Shown: positions 1 to 8,101, numbered from the stretch's first letter. The stretch: DNA of 12,124 nucleotides from CAISIP01 sp046594635 (GCA_046594635.1 JBKJRR010000210.1:1-12124), one strand, 5' to 3'. Numbers and translations: made by a program. Notes: generated from the sequence alone by a model not told the origin.

Positions 1-156
1 GCCTTGCCGGCAATGCTCGCGTTGTTGAACCGGGCCGGGGCAGGGAGGCCATTCGCGCTGGCGCCACGTTGACAGTGCTGCAAGTTCTGGAGGATCATTT
101 CCCCTTTCGATCATGCGTTGGCTGAGTCGCCGCCAACCGCCCCAGGGAGACACACC
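1..156. other. Left-edge region before the peptidase gene
   Basis: No complete gene is visible here. Two plus-strand frames are open from the window edge. One ends with TGA at 70-72 and the other runs into the start of the next gene. Either could be the tail of an upstream gene, but too few codons are present to judge. The ribosome-binding site of the peptidase gene (AGGGAGA, about 144-150) lies at the right end. Confidence 0.25.
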
Positions 157-2154
157 ATGGCAACAGCCAAGGGGAAGAAAGCTGCAATCACCCGCGCTGC
201 CCGCGTGCCAGCGCCTGCCCGCAAATCCAGGGACAAGCCAGCCGCCGCGAGAAAAGGGCCACCGGCTTTCAGACGCGTGGCCAAGCCTGACGCGCTTGAC
301 TTTCGTGACAGGCCGTTCACGCCCAACATCTCCATCGCGCCCGCGCTGCGCATCTTTCCCAAAGTGCCACTCAAGGTGCTGCACCAAGGCGGCACCAATG
401 CCTGTACCGGCTTTGGTCTGTCGTTGGTGGTGGAACACCTGCTGCGCAGCTCCAGGCGCAAGGGGGTGGACCCTGCGGTCTCGCCCTTCATGCTGTATTC
501 CATGGCGCGCCGCTACGACGAGTTTCCGGGGTCGACCGACGACGACGGCTCCAGCCTGCGCGGTGCGCTCAAGGGCTGGTTCAAGCATGGCGTATGCAGC
601 AGCAGCATGTTCCCGGCGCTGGATATGCCCAAGGCCCCCACCAGTACCAGGGACGACTGGTGGCTGGACGCAGTGCGCCGACCGCTGGGCGCGTATTACC
701 GCATTGACCCGCGTAGCATCACCGACATGCATGCGGCGCTCAACGAGGTGGGCATCCTGTACGTCAGCGCCGGCTGCCACAGCGGCTGGGACGACGGCAG
801 CCAGGTACCACCGCTCAAGCGCCGCCCCACGTCGTTCGCCAATATCTGGGTGATACCGGTCAATGGCGGTAGCGCGGCGCATCCGGGCCATGCCTTCGCC
901 ATCGTGGGCTACAACGAAAAGGGTTTCCTGGTCCAGAATTCCTGGGGCACGGACTGGGGTTCCTACGGCTACGCCATCCTCACCTACGACGATTGGCTGC
1001 GCAATGCCATGGACTGCTGGGTGGCGCAGCTCGGTGTGGTCACGCGCGAGCACGAAGACATTGCCAAGAGCGTGAGCCTGCGTACCGGCAAGGATGGTCG
1101 GGTGACGCTGGCGGCGAGCCAGGTGCTGCGCAACCGCGAGATCTCGCCCTTCGTCATCAACATGGGGAACAACGGCGCACTCAGCAACAGCGGGAGCTTT
1201 CGCACCAAACCTGACGATGTGCGCGCCATCGTGGACGTGCACCTGGCCGAAGCGCGCAAACGCTGGGGACTGCAAGACGATGTCGTGGACGTATGCATCT
1301 ATGCCCACGGCGGCCTGGTCGGCGAGGATGGCGCGGCCGAGATTGCCGCGACCTGGATACCCATGCTGTACGAGCGCAAAATCTTCCCGATCTTCCTGAT
1401 GTGGGAGACAGATTTCATCAGCACGGTGATGAACACGATCGAGGACAAGGTCAAGGGAATACCGCGCGCCGCCGGCTTCTCACCCGCCATCGAGAAGTGG
1501 TGGAACCAGCGGCTGGAGCGCCTGCTGGCCCGGCCCGGTACCCAGATCTGGGGCGAGATGAAACAGAACGCCGACGCCATGAGCCAGTTCAGGGAGGGCG
1601 CGCAGGACGACCGCCAGGCTGGCGCCGTGTTGTTGTACCGGCACTTCAAGCACAAGGTGGAGAACAAAAAGGTGCGCATGCATTTGGTGGGGCACTCGGC
1701 TGGCTCCATCGTTGCGGCCTACATGCTCGACCGGCTGGTGCAGGACGGCATGACGCTGGATTCGCTGAGTTTCTTGGCGCCAGCCGTTCGCGTGGACACT
1801 TTTGAGGCCCGCCTGCTGCCCCATCTGAAAAGCGGCGCCATCAAGCGCTACCAGCAGTTCCACCTGTCCGACCGCGCCGAGGAGGACGATCCCACCTGCG
1901 GACCTTACCGGCGCTCGCTGCTGTACCTGGTGAGTGAGTCGTTCGAAGGTGGCACACGCACCGGCATCCTGGGCATGCAGAAATACTTTGACCCGCTGGC
2001 TGCGCAGATACCGGCGGCCGTCACGCATGTGTCGCCGGCAGCGCCCGATCCGGCCCACCCCGACCTACCGCCAGTGGCCAGCAGCACCCACGGCGGTTTT
2101 GACAACGACGCGGGTACGCAGGCGCAAGTGGTGCGCTTTATCCTGGGCGAATGA
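157..2154 (+). CDS. C1 (papain-like) cysteine peptidase fused to a C-terminal alpha/beta-hydrolase-like domain
   Basis: Protein of 665 residues. The ATG at 157 has an AGGGAGA ribosome-binding site 6-7 bases upstream; an in-frame TTG at 118 would add 13 residues but lacks such a site. The first ~55 residues are basic and rich in Ala, Lys, Arg and Pro, with no signal peptide or membrane segment. Residues ~60-300 look like a papain-family peptidase. Gln77 and Cys83 lie in HQGGTNACTGFGLS, His245 in GHAFAIVGY and Asn261 in NSWG, which is the full Gln-Cys-His-Asn set in the expected order. Residues ~370-665 look like a serine hydrolase: an HGG motif at 384-386, a nucleophile elbow GHSAGS with Ser514, and a late His645 in THGGFD that could complete a triad. 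Catalysis by both halves is inferred from motifs. The gene stands alone, with a decayed region behind it. Substrate and cell role are unknown; processing plus ester hydrolysis, or a role in competition or defence, are only possibilities. Confidence 0.85.
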   Translation: MATAKGKKAAITRAARVPAPARKSRDKPAAARKGPPAFRRVAKPDALDFRDRPFTPNISIAPALRIFPKVPLKVLHQGGTNACTGFGLSLVVEHLLRSSRRKGVDPAVSPFMLYSMARRYDEFPGSTDDDGSSLRGALKGWFKHGVCSSSMFPALDMPKAPTSTRDDWWLDAVRRPLGAYYRIDPRSITDMHAALNEVGILYVSAGCHSGWDDGSQVPPLKRRPTSFANIWVIPVNGGSAAHPGHAFAIVGYNEKGFLVQNSWGTDWGSYGYAILTYDDWLRNAMDCWVAQLGVVTREHEDIAKSVSLRTGKDGRVTLAASQVLRNREISPFVINMGNNGALSNSGSFRTKPDDVRAIVDVHLAEARKRWGLQDDVVDVCIYAHGGLVGEDGAAEIAATWIPMLYERKIFPIFLMWETDFISTVMNTIEDKVKGIPRAAGFSPAIEKWWNQRLERLLARPGTQIWGEMKQNADAMSQFREGAQDDRQAGAVLLYRHFKHKVENKKVRMHLVGHSAGSIVAAYMLDRLVQDGMTLDSLSFLAPAVRVDTFEARLLPHLKSGAIKRYQQFHLSDRAEEDDPTCGPYRRSLLYLVSESFEGGTRTGILGMQKYFDPLAAQIPAAVTHVSPAAPDPAHPDLPPVASSTHGGFDNDAGTQAQVVRFILGE

Positions 2155-2343
2155 CGTGCTGCGTCTGGTTCGCACGGGAACCGGGTCATCACAGCAGCAG
2201 CCCGACCAGGAACAGCCTATCGCGGATGCCGCCTGTCGGCGTCAGTCTTTGGGCAACCGAGCCACGCAGCCCTTTGCGCAACGGTGTAGCCGAGGCCTTG
2301 GCGGTACTCGAGTCTGTTTGCCAAATGCCCCGGTTGAGCGGAT
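2155..2343. other. Decayed intergenic stretch
   Basis: No plausible complete gene. On the minus strand, roughly 2290 down to a TGA at 2189-2191, about 33 codons read like an eroded protein C-terminus (ending RDRLFLVGLLL), but I do not recognise it. It lies directly upstream of the kynureninase fragment and may be debris from the same rearrangement. Confidence 0.25.
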
Positions 2344-2583
2344 GTGTTCAGCCCCGACTACCGCCCCGCCAGCGGCATCAGCCGCTACCTTTGTGGAGCC
2401 CAGCCGATGCTGAGCATAACCGCGCTCGATTGCGCCCTGGACTGCGTCCAGGCTGTGCAGGACTGCGTGCCCGGTCAGGACGCGATGGCAGCTCTGCGTT
2501 TCGGCCTGACACCGCTGTACCCGGGGTTCGCCGACGTCTGGAACGATATCGCCGAAGTGTCAGGTGGACATTCATGCCCATGA
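2344..2583 (+). pseudogene. Kynureninase fragment with internal deletion
   Basis: Positions 2347-2541 match the intact kynureninase gene in this window (10600-10755 joined directly to 10996-11034) at about 95% identity, with 9 mismatches in ~195 bp counted by hand. The join lies at the 9-bp word CTGCGTTTC, which occurs twice in the intact gene (10747-10755 and 10987-10995). Exactly 240 bp (80 codons) between the two copies are missing, so the frame stays open for 79 codons. The fragment starts at FSPDYRPASG, after the position of the PLP lysine, and ends at GFADVW, after which the sequence is unrelated. Of the 9 differences, 8 change amino acids (7 codons) and 1 is silent, as expected without constraint. 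No ribosome-binding site is evident. It cannot encode an active enzyme. Confidence 0.85.
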
Positions 2584-2673
2584 GGTGCCCGGTATAAAGA
2601 GAGGACCGTTGGCGGAGTACGATGTCGACGCGGGCAAGCAGACTTTCAGCGCCTTGCTCCAACACGCACCACG

Positions 2674-3840
2674 ATGAAGATCCGCTCCATTCATGCGTTC
2701 CCGATCCGCAGCGATCTGGTGGGCGGCCCGGCCACGACACCGGCGCGTCGCGGGGCATGGACCGACCACGCCGAAGTCGCCAGCCCGATGTCGCACTTCC
2801 CGCGCTTCAAGCGCCTGCGCGCCAGTTGGCGTCCGCGCTGGCCGTCGGTCGCCTGCCTGGTGACGGCCGAGGATGGCAGTTGGGGCCTGGGCATGACGCG
2901 GTATGGCTCCCCGGTGATCGGCATCATCAATGAACACCTGGCACCGCTGCTTGTCGGCGAGGACGGTACCGATACCGAGCACCTGTGGAACCTGATGCAG
3001 GGCATGACCTCGCCTTATTCCGGCGGCCTGTCGTGTTATGCGATCAGCGCGATCGACCTGGCGCTGTGGGATCTCAAGGGCAAGTTGTTGGCGCAGCCGG
3101 TCTACGACATGCTGGGTGGCGCCGCGCGCGCGCATGTCGACTGTTATGCCACCGGCAACGATACTGACTGGATTGTCGAATTGGGATTCCAGGCCACCAA
3201 GGTCGCCTGCCCTTTCGGGCCCGCCGACGGTGCGCGCGGCCTTGACGCCAACCAGGCATTCATCGAAACCACGCGCCAATGGATCGGGCCCGAACGTGAC
3301 CTGATGGTCGACTGCTGGATGGCCTTCGACATCGACTATGCCGTCAGTTTCGCGCAGCGCATGCGGGCGTACCGCCTGCGCTGGATCGAGGACTGCCTGA
3401 TGCCAGACGACCTGGATGGTGTGCGCCTATTGCGCGAGCGGCTGCCCGGCCATGGCCTGGCCGGGGGTGAGCATTGGTATACCCCCGCACCGTTTGCCAG
3501 CGCCGCGGTGGCGCGAAGCCTGGACGTGTTCCAGCCCGACATCGGTTGGGCCTGCGGGCTGTCCGGCTGCCTCAAGATCGCCCGCATCGCGCAGGCCGCG
3601 GGTATCCCGGTGATGCTGCATGCGGGCATGAATACCGCGTACGGCCAGCACTTCACACTGGCGGTGCCCAACGCGACGATGGGCGAATATTTCGTTGGTT
3701 CGGCGCCCGGCGTGCCGTTGGAAGAGTTGCGCTTGACGCCGGGTACCGCGGTGCCACGGGGTGGAACACTCACCCCATCGAACGAGCCGGGCTTCGGCCT
3801 GGGCATGTCGCTCGATGCAGTACACGCGCTTGCCCTGTGA
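2674..3840 (+). CDS. Enolase-superfamily sugar-acid dehydratase, L-rhamnonate dehydratase-like
   Basis: Protein of 388 residues beginning MKIRSIHAFPIR, as is usual for the family; no strong ribosome-binding site precedes the ATG. The N-terminal capping domain (~1-130) is followed by the TIM-barrel domain. Visible magnesium ligands are Asp213 (VDCWM), Glu239 (RWIEDC) and Glu266 (GEH). The Asp-His dyad is Asp289 (QPDIGW) and His316 (MLHAGMN). These motifs and spacings (26, 27, 23 and 27 residues) agree with what I recall of L-rhamnonate dehydratase (RhmD), including DCWM, GEH and QPDxGW. The family removes water from an acid sugar to give a 2-keto-3-deoxy acid. The exact substrate may differ, because the RhmD residues after the catalytic His (HGSS) are AGMN here. 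It converges on a second dehydratase gene 46 bp away. Its promoter would lie in the ~90 bp behind the kynureninase fragment, where a short inverted repeat TCATG-CC-CATGA (2572-2583) occurs. Confidence 0.85.
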   Translation: MKIRSIHAFPIRSDLVGGPATTPARRGAWTDHAEVASPMSHFPRFKRLRASWRPRWPSVACLVTAEDGSWGLGMTRYGSPVIGIINEHLAPLLVGEDGTDTEHLWNLMQGMTSPYSGGLSCYAISAIDLALWDLKGKLLAQPVYDMLGGAARAHVDCYATGNDTDWIVELGFQATKVACPFGPADGARGLDANQAFIETTRQWIGPERDLMVDCWMAFDIDYAVSFAQRMRAYRLRWIEDCLMPDDLDGVRLLRERLPGHGLAGGEHWYTPAPFASAAVARSLDVFQPDIGWACGLSGCLKIARIAQAAGIPVMLHAGMNTAYGQHFTLAVPNATMGEYFVGSAPGVPLEELRLTPGTAVPRGGTLTPSNEPGFGLGMSLDAVHALAL

Positions 3841-3886
3841 TGTGCGCCATCACGGCTGACGACCTGGCCGCAGATGCCTCGACTTA

Positions 3887-5020
3887 TTACATCGTTCGGT
3901 GCGCTTGGATATACGCCCAATCGGGCTCGCCACCCAGGCCCGGCGCATCGGGTAGCCGCGCCATGCCGTGCGCATCGACCCGCAGGTAGTCACGCAGCCC
4001 GAAATGGTAGGGCTTCTGCGGCACCAGCACCTCGATCATCTCGACGTCGGTGGCACCACAAAGCAGCTGCAGGTTGGCCAGGTTCATCAGCGCGCTGGCA
4101 CCATGGTGCGAGGCCACCGGCACGCCGCGCCGGCGGCATACCTCGATGGTCTTGAGGCAACCGGTGATGCCGCCTTTCCAGTACACGTCGCACAACACAG
4201 CGGCGTAGGCACGCGCGTCCAGGGCGTTGTCAATGGCCATGTGCAGACCCGGCAGGGTTTCGCCGCCGATGACCGGGATACGCAAGGCCTCGCGCAGGAC
4301 GCGATAGGCGGCCCAGTCCTGCTGCGGCAACGGCTCTTCGTACCAGTGGTAATCCAGTTCCTGCAACACCTCACCCACTGCAAGGGATTCAGCCGATGTG
4401 TACCGCTTGGCGGCATCGAGCATCAGGCGTACCGAGGGTCCCGCAGCCTCGCGCAGGGCGCGGGCCAGCAAGATATCGCGCTGTGCGTCATAGAACGGGT
4501 GCACCTTGTAGGCGGTGAATCCCAGCGCCAGTGCCGCCTGCAGGTCTGCGACGTAGGCGGTCACCGAGTCGTGGTGGCTGGAACTGGCATAGGCCTGTAT
4601 CGCGTCGCGCCGGCCGCCGAGCAGTCGGGCAACGGTTACACCCTGTAGTTTGCCCGCGAGGTCCCACAGGGCGACGTCCAGGGCGCTGATCGCGAATACG
4701 CTGACATAACCTGCCGGCTCCAATATGGCCAGCGACGACCACAGGGCGGCTGGATCGGTCGCATCACGGCCGATCACCAGCGCCCGCAGCGAGGCCATTA
4801 TCTGGTTGGCGATCACAGCGCCAGACTGGCCTCCATGGGCACGCGCCAGCGAGTACCCTTCAGTGCCATCATCTGCCTCGACAACAGTCAACACCAGTTC
4901 CAGTTCACCGGCGAAGTTTCCGGCATGGATCGGAATCATCGGCTGCGCAAAAGCCACCGTGCGCACAGCCCGGATGTTCACGGTGCAGGTACCAGGATCT
5001 GGAGGCGTCGCTGCGCGCAA
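3887..5020 (-). CDS. Mandelate racemase/muconate lactonizing enzyme family dehydratase
   Basis: Up to 377 residues from a TTG at 5020. A GTG at 4981, giving VNIRAVRTVAF, fits the usual family N-terminus better and would give 364 residues; neither start has a convincing ribosome-binding site. In the 377-residue numbering, metal ligands are Asp202 (LMLDAAK), Glu228 (YEEPL) and Glu254 (GGETLPG), with the dyad Asp278 (LCDVYW) and His305 (SHHG). The second-strand motif is Lys172-Val-His174 rather than the Lys-x-Lys of mandelate racemase. The capping domain spans ~14-140. It most likely dehydrates a sugar or aldonic acid; epimerase or racemase activity cannot be excluded. The gene begins ~18-57 bp after the Bug receptor gene on the same strand, so the two probably share a transcript. 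The plus-strand RhmD-like gene ends 46 bp past its stop, tail to tail. The two dehydratases belong to different branches, so this is not a recent duplication. Confidence 0.85.
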   Translation of the reverse strand: MRAATPPDPGTCTVNIRAVRTVAFAQPMIPIHAGNFAGELELVLTVVEADDGTEGYSLARAHGGQSGAVIANQIMASLRALVIGRDATDPAALWSSLAILEPAGYVSVFAISALDVALWDLAGKLQGVTVARLLGGRRDAIQAYASSSHHDSVTAYVADLQAALALGFTAYKVHPFYDAQRDILLARALREAAGPSVRLMLDAAKRYTSAESLAVGEVLQELDYHWYEEPLPQQDWAAYRVLREALRIPVIGGETLPGLHMAIDNALDARAYAAVLCDVYWKGGITGCLKTIEVCRRRGVPVASHHGASALMNLANLQLLCGATDVEMIEVLVPQKPYHFGLRDYLRVDAHGMARLPDAPGLGGEPDWAYIQAHRTM

Positions 5021-5038
5021 GGCACAAGCTCACGCTGC

Positions 5039-6019
5039 CTAGTCGACCTTGACCTTGAGCCTCACCGCCAGGTCGGTCCATAACTTCAGGTCTTGAGCGA
5101 TGACGGTGGCGAACTCGGACGGTGAGCTGCCCACGACATCCTGGCTGGAGTTGGTCAAGGTCTCGCGTACCGCCGGGTCGGCAAGCACCTTGATCAGCTC
5201 CGCATGTAGCCGGGCGATCACCGGCTCCGGCGTGCCACTGGGGGCCAGCAGCCCGTACCAGGCGTCAAGCGTGAAGCCGGGATTCATCGCCTCGGCCATG
5301 GTTGGCACGTCGGGGAATTGCGAACTGCGCTTGGGGCCTGTCACGCCCAGTGCCCGCAGTTTGCCGGCCTTGACCTGGGGCAGTGCGATCTGCAGCGCCG
5401 GGAATGCCAGCTGGGTCGTGCTGGTCATCACCGAGGTGACCTGCTCCGCAGCGCTCTTGTAAGGCACATGGACGATGTCGAGGTTGCCACCATTGGACTT
5501 GAGCAGTTCGCCCGAGTAGTGGCCAATGCCCCCATTGCCACCCGATGCATAACTCAGGCTGCCAGGTTTTGCCTTCGCCATGGCGATCAGGTCGGCAACG
5601 GTTTTTGCCGGCGAGTCGGGCGGCACCACCAGCATCGCCGACACCCGCGACACCAGTGCGATCGGGGCAAAGTCCTTGATCGCGTCGTACTTGACATTGC
5701 TGATGCCCGGGTTGCCCACCAACTGGGTCGCGTTGAACAATAACGTGTAGCCGTCCTTCGGTGCACGCGCAACGAACTCGGTGCCGATGTTGCCGCCGGC
5801 GCCGGCCCGGTTCTCGATCACGATCGGTTGCCCCAGACCCGTGGCCATGCGTGAGATCACCGTGCGTGCCACGCCGTCGACGCCGGAGCCGGCCGGGAAC
5901 GGTACGACGACCCGGATCGGTCCGCTCGGATAGGTCTGCGCATGCAATGCCGGCACAGCCAGAACGAAGGCGACGCAGGCCAACAGTCGACGGCGCATGG
6001 GTACGGATCTGAGGGGCAT
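5039..6019 (-). CDS. Bug/TctC-family periplasmic solute-binding receptor
   Basis: Protein of 326 residues from the ATG at 6019, the usual length for the family; an upstream in-frame ATG at 6124 would add 35 residues and remove the signal peptide from the N-terminus. Residues 1-27 form a Sec signal peptide: MRRR, then a hydrophobic run LLACVAFVLAVPAL, then cleavage at HA/Q. The mature part starts YPSGPIRVVVPFPAG, the typical Bug opening, and carries GNIGTEFVARAPKDGYTLL and WYGLLAPSGTPEPVI, both family hallmarks. Such receptors bind small carboxylates or sugar acids in the periplasm and serve tripartite tricarboxylate (TTT) transporters. No TctA or TctB membrane gene is present here, so it is an orphan that may work with a transporter elsewhere. 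It sits upstream of the dehydratase on the same strand, which suggests the receptor binds that enzyme's substrate, and it faces an IclR regulator. Confidence 0.93.
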   Translation of the reverse strand: MPLRSVPMRRRLLACVAFVLAVPALHAQTYPSGPIRVVVPFPAGSGVDGVARTVISRMATGLGQPIVIENRAGAGGNIGTEFVARAPKDGYTLLFNATQLVGNPGISNVKYDAIKDFAPIALVSRVSAMLVVPPDSPAKTVADLIAMAKAKPGSLSYASGGNGGIGHYSGELLKSNGGNLDIVHVPYKSAAEQVTSVMTSTTQLAFPALQIALPQVKAGKLRALGVTGPKRSSQFPDVPTMAEAMNPGFTLDAWYGLLAPSGTPEPVIARLHAELIKVLADPAVRETLTNSSQDVVGSSPSEFATVIAQDLKLWTDLAVRLKVKVD

Positions 6020-6118
6020 GGTGTTTGTCTCGCTGATGTCGTTCGGGAAGGTAGGCCCAGCCATCGTAGCCACCCTTGCCCGATTGCGGTAGATCGATTC
6101 CAACGGCATTTTCATAGA
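6020..6118. promoter_or_regulatory. Divergent promoter/operator region between the Bug receptor and IclR genes
   Basis: These 99 bp separate the divergently transcribed receptor and regulator genes and must contain promoters for both if the chosen starts are right. IclR proteins commonly bind such divergent regions. I see CGATT repeated at 6081-6085 and 6095-6099 around a GATCGAT core, but no convincing long palindrome or full sigma-70 promoter. Confidence 0.5.
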
Positions 6119-6913
6119 ATGCAATTTGTGCCCCTGTCACCGGACAAACTTCCCAACGTCACCCGATCGCTGCACCGGGCCGTCGGGCTGCTGCGTCTGC
6201 TGGCCAGCCACACCCGGATCGGCTGGCGTCTCAGCGACCTGGCCGAACACACCGGCCTGGACCCGGCAACGGTGCATCGGCTGCTGCGCAGCATGGTCAG
6301 TGAGGGCCTGGCGACGCGGGTGCCCGATTCACGCCACTACACGGTCGGCCCGCTGGCATTCGAGCTGGGCCTGGCCGCAGCGCCGTATTTTCATCTGGGC
6401 CAGCTCACCGATGCCCGGCTGGGCGAGGCGGCACGGACACTGCGCGGCACCTTGTTCCTGAAGATGCGCAGCGGCGTCGAGTCGGTCTGCCTGGCCCGGC
6501 ACGACGGCGTGGGCCCGGTGGCGTCGTTGATGCTCGAGGTTGGTGGTCGGCGCCCCCTGTGCCTGACGGCAGGCGGCGTCGCCATGCTGATCCACTTGCC
6601 ACGCTCCGAACAGGCGCGCATCGAGGCCGACAACCGAAGCAGCATCAGCCGCCAGAGCGCGCAGCGCTGGCGCGGCGCGCGTCAGATGTTGCTGCGCTCG
6701 CGGCGGCTGGGTTACGCCTCCAACCATGGAGACATCGCCACCGGCATCTGCGCCATCGGAGTACCGCTGATGGCACGCGACGGGTCCCCGGTGGCATCGC
6801 TGACGCTGGCGCTGGCCGGTGCGTTATCGGACACCCAGGCCGATGTGCTGGCGGTGCGTCTGCGCGATCAGGCCGAGGCCATTGCGCCGCAGCTGGACTC
6901 GCTGCGCTTGTAG
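6119..6913 (+). CDS. IclR-family transcriptional regulator
   Basis: Protein of 264 residues from the ATG at 6119, a normal IclR length. No ribosome-binding site is visible and the frame is open further upstream, so the start is set by length and domain. Residues ~15-76 are the winged helix-turn-helix: SLHRAVGLLRLLASHTRIGW, then the recognition helix DPATVHRLLRSMVSEG (48-63), then the wing ending YTVGPLAFELG. Residues ~85-260 form the effector-binding domain, including VESVCLARHDG, a proline/leucine region ending LTAGGVAMLIHLP (usual form: aGrAlLA), and the late NHGDIATGICAIGVPL segment where IclR proteins normally read G..aiAaPv. It lies divergently from the Bug receptor and second dehydratase and is the obvious candidate to control them, with the transported acid or a product as inducer. 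The residues facing the effector differ from well-known members, so the ligand cannot be named. Confidence 0.93.
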   Translation: MQFVPLSPDKLPNVTRSLHRAVGLLRLLASHTRIGWRLSDLAEHTGLDPATVHRLLRSMVSEGLATRVPDSRHYTVGPLAFELGLAAAPYFHLGQLTDARLGEAARTLRGTLFLKMRSGVESVCLARHDGVGPVASLMLEVGGRRPLCLTAGGVAMLIHLPRSEQARIEADNRSSISRQSAQRWRGARQMLLRSRRLGYASNHGDIATGICAIGVPLMARDGSPVASLTLALAGALSDTQADVLAVRLRDQAEAIAPQLDSLRL

Positions 6914-7189
6914 GCGCCCCCAGACCAGGCTTTTCCAGGCGCCAGCATCGCCGGGTCGGACCCCGCTGCACAGGCACCCGCTAGTCGCATCTACCGATTC
7001 ACCCATTGGCGGGGACTGGCAGGCGCTGCGGCACAAGACCATCCCCAGCGCGCATGCGCAGGGCCCGTGCACATGCCATTGGAAAGACGACCGCCCCATT
7101 TTGTCGGTTAGAGTTGCCTAGATCCCGATCCATCCAAGACCGGCGTTGTGTCAGCCGTTTGGGGCAGGCAGCGAACTGGTCGGTACCCC

Positions 7190-8101
7190 ATGCGAACACC
7201 GACTCCTCCAGCAACCGAGGCCACGCATCGCCCGAGCGCCGAGACACGGTCGTCGACCGTCCGGGCCGTGCCCTGGATGGCCGGTTGGCTCACCTTGATG
7301 GTGGTGATGGCCGTATCGGGCCGCCAGGCCACGCGCGAACTCGATGTGTTCCAGATCATGGAGGTGCGCTCGCTCATCGGGCTGTTGCTGCTGGCCCCAC
7401 TGGTGCATGCCGCTGGCGGTTTGCGCGCGATGGGCACGACACGGCCGCTATTGCACGTGGCGCGCAATGTTGTGCATTACGCAGCGCAATACGCCTGGCT
7501 CTATGCGCTGACGCTGATTCCGCTGGCGCAATTGGTCGCGCTCGAGTTCACGATGCCGATCTGGACCTTGCTGCTGGCGGCGGCGTTCCTGGGCGAGCCG
7601 CTGCATCGCTGGAAGGTCGCCGCCGTGGCGCTGGGCCTGGCCGGTGTGGTCCTGATCGTGCAGCCGACCCAGGCCGGGGTGAGCCCGGGTCAGCTCATCG
7701 CATTGGCTGCCGCGGTCGGCTTTGCCGTGTCGGTGATCCTCGTCAAATTGCTCACGCACAGCGAGGACGCCACAAAAATCATGTTCTGGATGCTGGTGGT
7801 GCAGTCGGTGCTCGGATCGTGGCCGGCGTTGGCGACCTGGCGCTGGCCGTCGCCAACGGTGTGGGGCTGGTTGTTCGTGATCGCCTTTTGCGGCACCTTC
7901 TCGCACTACTGCATGGCCCGCGCGATGCGCCACGCGCAGGCGACCGTGCTCGTGCCCATGGACTTTCTGCGTGTACCACTGACGGCGCTGGCGGGGTGGG
8001 CCGCTTATGAAGAGCGAATTGACCTGCTGATGGTGGTGGGGACGGCGTTGATCCTGTTGGGGAATCTGTTCAACCTGCGGCGCGAGAGGGGCAGGGGTTA
8101 G
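7190..8101 (+). CDS. EamA/DMT-superfamily membrane transporter
   Basis: Protein of 303 residues from the ATG at 7190; a GTG at 7148 would add 14 residues. The first ~28 residues are polar and Thr/Pro-rich, followed by about ten hydrophobic segments. The two EamA repeats are recognisable. The first ends TLLLAAAFLGEPLHRWK then AAVALGLAGVVLIV, the typical conserved stretch. The second ends VPLTALAGWAAYEERIDLLM then GTALILLGNLFNL. The family exports or imports small metabolites such as amino acids, nucleosides or acids; substrate cannot be inferred. It follows the IclR gene on the same strand after a 276-bp gap in which I see no gene, so it may have its own promoter. A link to the sugar-acid island is possible but not shown. 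The C-terminus is basic (RRERGRG), consistent with a cytoplasmic end. Confidence 0.9.
   Translation: MRTPTPPATEATHRPSAETRSSTVRAVPWMAGWLTLMVVMAVSGRQATRELDVFQIMEVRSLIGLLLLAPLVHAAGGLRAMGTTRPLLHVARNVVHYAAQYAWLYALTLIPLAQLVALEFTMPIWTLLLAAAFLGEPLHRWKVAAVALGLAGVVLIVQPTQAGVSPGQLIALAAAVGFAVSVILVKLLTHSEDATKIMFWMLVVQSVLGSWPALATWRWPSPTVWGWLFVIAFCGTFSHYCMARAMRHAQATVLVPMDFLRVPLTALAGWAAYEERIDLLMVVGTALILLGNLFNLRRERGRG

Noticed and set aside
2305..2321. Shared 12-mer CGAGTCTGTTTG near the kynU fragment and again behind intact kynU (about 11238)
   Set aside because: The match does not extend convincingly to either side and its order relative to kynU differs in the two places, so it is probably chance.
2593..2598. 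TATAAA as a -10 element for the RhmD-like gene
   Set aside because: The best upstream hexamers (TGGACA, TTCATG) are at wrong spacing or poor matches, so a promoter cannot be supported.
2572..3279. Minus-strand frame of 235 codons opposite the RhmD-like gene
   Set aside because: Antisense shadow with no recognisable motifs; the plus strand encodes the enzyme.
3968..4648. Plus-strand frame of 226 codons opposite the second dehydratase
   Set aside because: Antisense shadow; the minus strand carries all enolase-superfamily active-site motifs.
7006..8010. Long plus-strand frame of 334 codons over the permease
   Set aside because: Shadow of the EamA permease in another phase, rich in Arg, Ala and Gly with no membrane segments; the permease frame has clear family motifs.
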